Assembly: GCA_003500955.1 (NCBI GenBank)
Contig: DNQP01000012.1
Span: 1 to 24,190 of the forward strand
Direction of reading: 5' to 3'
DNA length: 24,190 bases
DNA from: Curvibacter sp.
GTDB lineage: Bacteria; Pseudomonadota; Gammaproteobacteria; Burkholderiales; Burkholderiaceae_C
Shown here: one piece after another, positions 23,301 through 24,190 of the stretch
Numbering within the stretch: position 1 is the first letter of the stretch
How the letters are laid out: each line of letters begins with the position of its first letter
Made by a program: the position numbers and the translations under genes
Notes under the pieces: model-generated
What the model saw: the letters and a program-made list of their open reading frames with translations, nothing else
What the model was told of the DNA's origin: nothing
Database searches by the model: none

Positions 23301-24190
23301 CAGTGCGATCGCGCTGGCCCATTCGCTGGGTGGCAGCTCGGCCACGGTGGGCTTCAAGGCCCTGTCGGAAATCGCCCGCGCACTGGAGCAGGCCATGCAG
23401 CATGTACAGCTGCACGGCCAGGGTCAGCCCGAGCATGCCCAGACCTTTGTCGCGGCGGCGGACAACATCCGCCATCTCCTGCACCAGTTCGCGGCCGGTT
23501 TCCTCAAGAGCCCCGAGCCGGGTCTGGTCGAAGCGCTGCAGGCGATTGTCGGCACGGAATTCGGTCCGCTCGATGCGATGGACCGCTCGGCAGCGGCGGC
23601 CATCACGGTGACCGAGAGCGCCGATCTGGACCTGGGCGACCTCGATTTCGATTTCACGGCAGCCCCTGTTGCCCCGGCAGCCGCCGCGCCGACCTCGGTA
23701 CCGGCTGCGCCGCCTCCCCCGGTCCAGCCGGTCGCCGCGGCGCCCAAGGCGGCACCGGCCGCGCCCGCCGCACCGGTAGCGGCCTTGAGGGGCGCGGCCC
23801 AGATCGTGGCTGACGAGGGTGACGAGGACATCGACGCCGTCGACGTGATCGACCCCGACCTCTTTCCCATCTTCGAGGAGGAGGCCGCCGAACTCATGCC
23901 GCAGCTGGCCTCGGCCCTGCGCCAGTGGTCGGGCAAACCCGACGACAGCGGTGCACGCCTGGACGTGCTGCGCGTGCTGCACACCCTCAAGGGCAGCGCC
24001 CGTCTGGCGGGCGCCATGCGTCTGGGTGAAATGGCCCACCGCATGGAGTCGGCGATCGAGCAGATGGGCAGCGAATTTGTGCAGTCGGCCCAGATCGAGC
24101 CCATGCTGGGTCGTTACGACCGTCTGCAGGAAGTCTTTGACGAGCTCTGCCAGGGGCCTGCGCCGGAACCCGTCGCAGCGGCGCCAGCGC
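20308..24190 (+). CDS. pilL: CheA-type hybrid histidine kinase PilL/ChpA, N-terminal part
   Basis: The open frame runs from the ATG at 20308 (GCAGGAG ten bases upstream) to the window edge, at least 1294 codons with no stop. It is the N-terminal, multi-phosphotransfer part of the pilus chemosensory kinase. There is an N-terminal helical region with an HPt-like segment around H70 (QLHQAVGALEMVG), then helical domains to about residue 585. A canonical HPt has H680 in RAFHTLKGSSRMVGF, an atypical one has H1005 in AHSLGGSSATVGF, and another canonical HPt has H1225 in VLHTLKGSARLAG. The HPt units are joined by Ala/Pro-rich linkers (about 590-630, 765-795, 845-880 and 1118-1165). The dimerisation, ATPase, CheW-like and receiver domains should lie beyond the edge. 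It follows pilJ by 30 bases, with no pilK between. Confidence 0.93.
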   Translation, partial: MQALAAGSGDNDQQLNDLGPLAWVLEELRKSLDGASKAIRRFVRDAEMARGSDLESLDASQLRIARQQLHQAVGALEMVGLPEPAKVLRSMEALAQKFVERPESCSEEAATKVERAGFALVEYLEGLLRGKSASAVALFPQYRDVLELVGEERIHPAELWPHAWRWIDADTPAAEPLTYEPAVRSQMDAAVLKVVKTGSVSSAKSLRDISLGLAAGQRALEDRAFWKIAAAYFEALSLKLCPPDVYVKRAASRVLMQYTSLSKGSAGVSDRLAQDLLFFCAQAVPSDAAAAPVLAAVRQAYGLAESRAVNYDTPQYGRFDPAVLVQARKRIATATETWSALSGGDTNRLKVVSEQFTQVGESLLKLHPENKELARGLLKAVDNTVRSGEPPTTPVAMEVATSILYLDAAYEDMDPTESANMRERSDRLARRLDHVVSGGQPEPLEPWMEELYRRVSDRQTMGSVVEELRTGLTEIEKSLDTFFRNPKDKAPLNDVPNQLAQMRGVFSVLGLDQASLATVRMRDTVEKFLVDTIAEDAARSGVFEKFGNSLGALGFLIDMLSYQRALAKKLFVYDEDAGEFKPLMGREREAAAVAPEPAPLPAITPPPAAPVAKPAPAPVRPAAAAPAAADEGGEDDGAELRDIFLEEAREVVRNGLDAVSALLGDPADLSQQTTLRRAFHTLKGSSRMVGFNEFGEAAWAMEQMMNSWLAEQLPARPELLQLSNAALQGLGRWVEDIAAGQDAGRSAAAFRQSADAMRLEGKLVPLPDASPTPTLALPATPAPTAPAPEAPPVPDFASTQMFDFQLADAPLGMPAQAAAVDPALALGDVSDIDFGSLALVPAATPVAATPPAPATPAPAAELNLDWLTPEPEPAAPAASELSFDLSPAVSHAPALAEPPLELPELQNNWADTATGAFEDSVRGKGPDTKPAAIEGFELDLPTPAQAPAPAEEQVKVIGTLRIGIPLYNVFLNEADEWSRRLVTELNEWSLELHNPVPDSAIALAHSLGGSSATVGFKALSEIARALEQAMQHVQLHGQGQPEHAQTFVAAADNIRHLLHQFAAGFLKSPEPGLVEALQAIVGTEFGPLDAMDRSAAAAITVTESADLDLGDLDFDFTAAPVAPAAAAPTSVPAAPPPPVQPVAAAPKAAPAAPAAPVAALRGAAQIVADEGDEDIDAVDVIDPDLFPIFEEEAAELMPQLASALRQWSGKPDDSGARLDVLRVLHTLKGSARLAGAMRLGEMAHRMESAIEQMGSEFVQSAQIEPMLGRYDRLQEVFDELCQGPAPEPVAAAPA

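Overview
The window is a GC-rich, gene-dense stretch of chromosome from a Gram-negative betaproteobacterium, most likely Burkholderiales and probably Comamonadaceae. This is inferred from protein style and gene neighbourhoods (dusB-fis-purH, a periplasmic DsbC-type isomerase, a tctDE/tctCBA tricarboxylate system, and rubredoxin followed by pilGHIJ and a very large CheA-type pilL). No sequence search was possible. I see no insertion sequence, phage gene, CRISPR array, tRNA or rRNA. No non-coding gap reaches 300 bases: the largest are about 146 (10965-11110), 141 (2890-3030), 114 (16351-16464), 100 (7401-7500) and 87 (12388-12474) bases, and each holds a candidate regulatory structure.

Layout. 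On the minus strand at the left edge are a UbiH-type flavin monooxygenase, dsbC, and the first codons of a further gene that leaves the window. Divergent from these is a MOSC-domain protein, followed by the translation-associated ATPase ychF and a DUF3095-type protein with cyclase-like motifs. Next is a tripartite tricarboxylate transport locus: the sensor kinase and response regulator (tctE, tctD) read leftwards, and the binding protein and membrane subunits (tctC, tctB, tctA) read rightwards. The shared control region carries an 11-bp-spaced direct repeat that fits an OmpR-family operator. A small YqaA/DedA-type membrane protein converges on tctA.

The central block is dusB-fis-purH on the plus strand. 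A terminator-like hairpin lies in the dusB leader, and an unusual inverted array of 7-base repeats lies between fis and purH. A strong bidirectional terminator separates purH from the leftward hemL and an overlapping ThiD-like kinase. A 57-codon rubredoxin gene diverges from the kinase and is followed by the type IV pilus chemosensory cluster pilG-pilH-pilI-pilJ-pilL. The pilL gene runs off the right edge after at least 1294 codons.

Functionally the window joins disulfide isomerisation and quinone-type hydroxylation, tricarboxylate sensing and uptake, tRNA dihydrouridylation with Fis control, the last steps of IMP synthesis, haem precursor synthesis, and twitching-motility/surface signalling. 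I found no clearly novel multi-gene system. The observations most worth following are the heptamer array in front of purH, the hairpin in the dusB-fis leader, the cyclase-like DUF3095 protein, and the divergent ThiD-like kinase.
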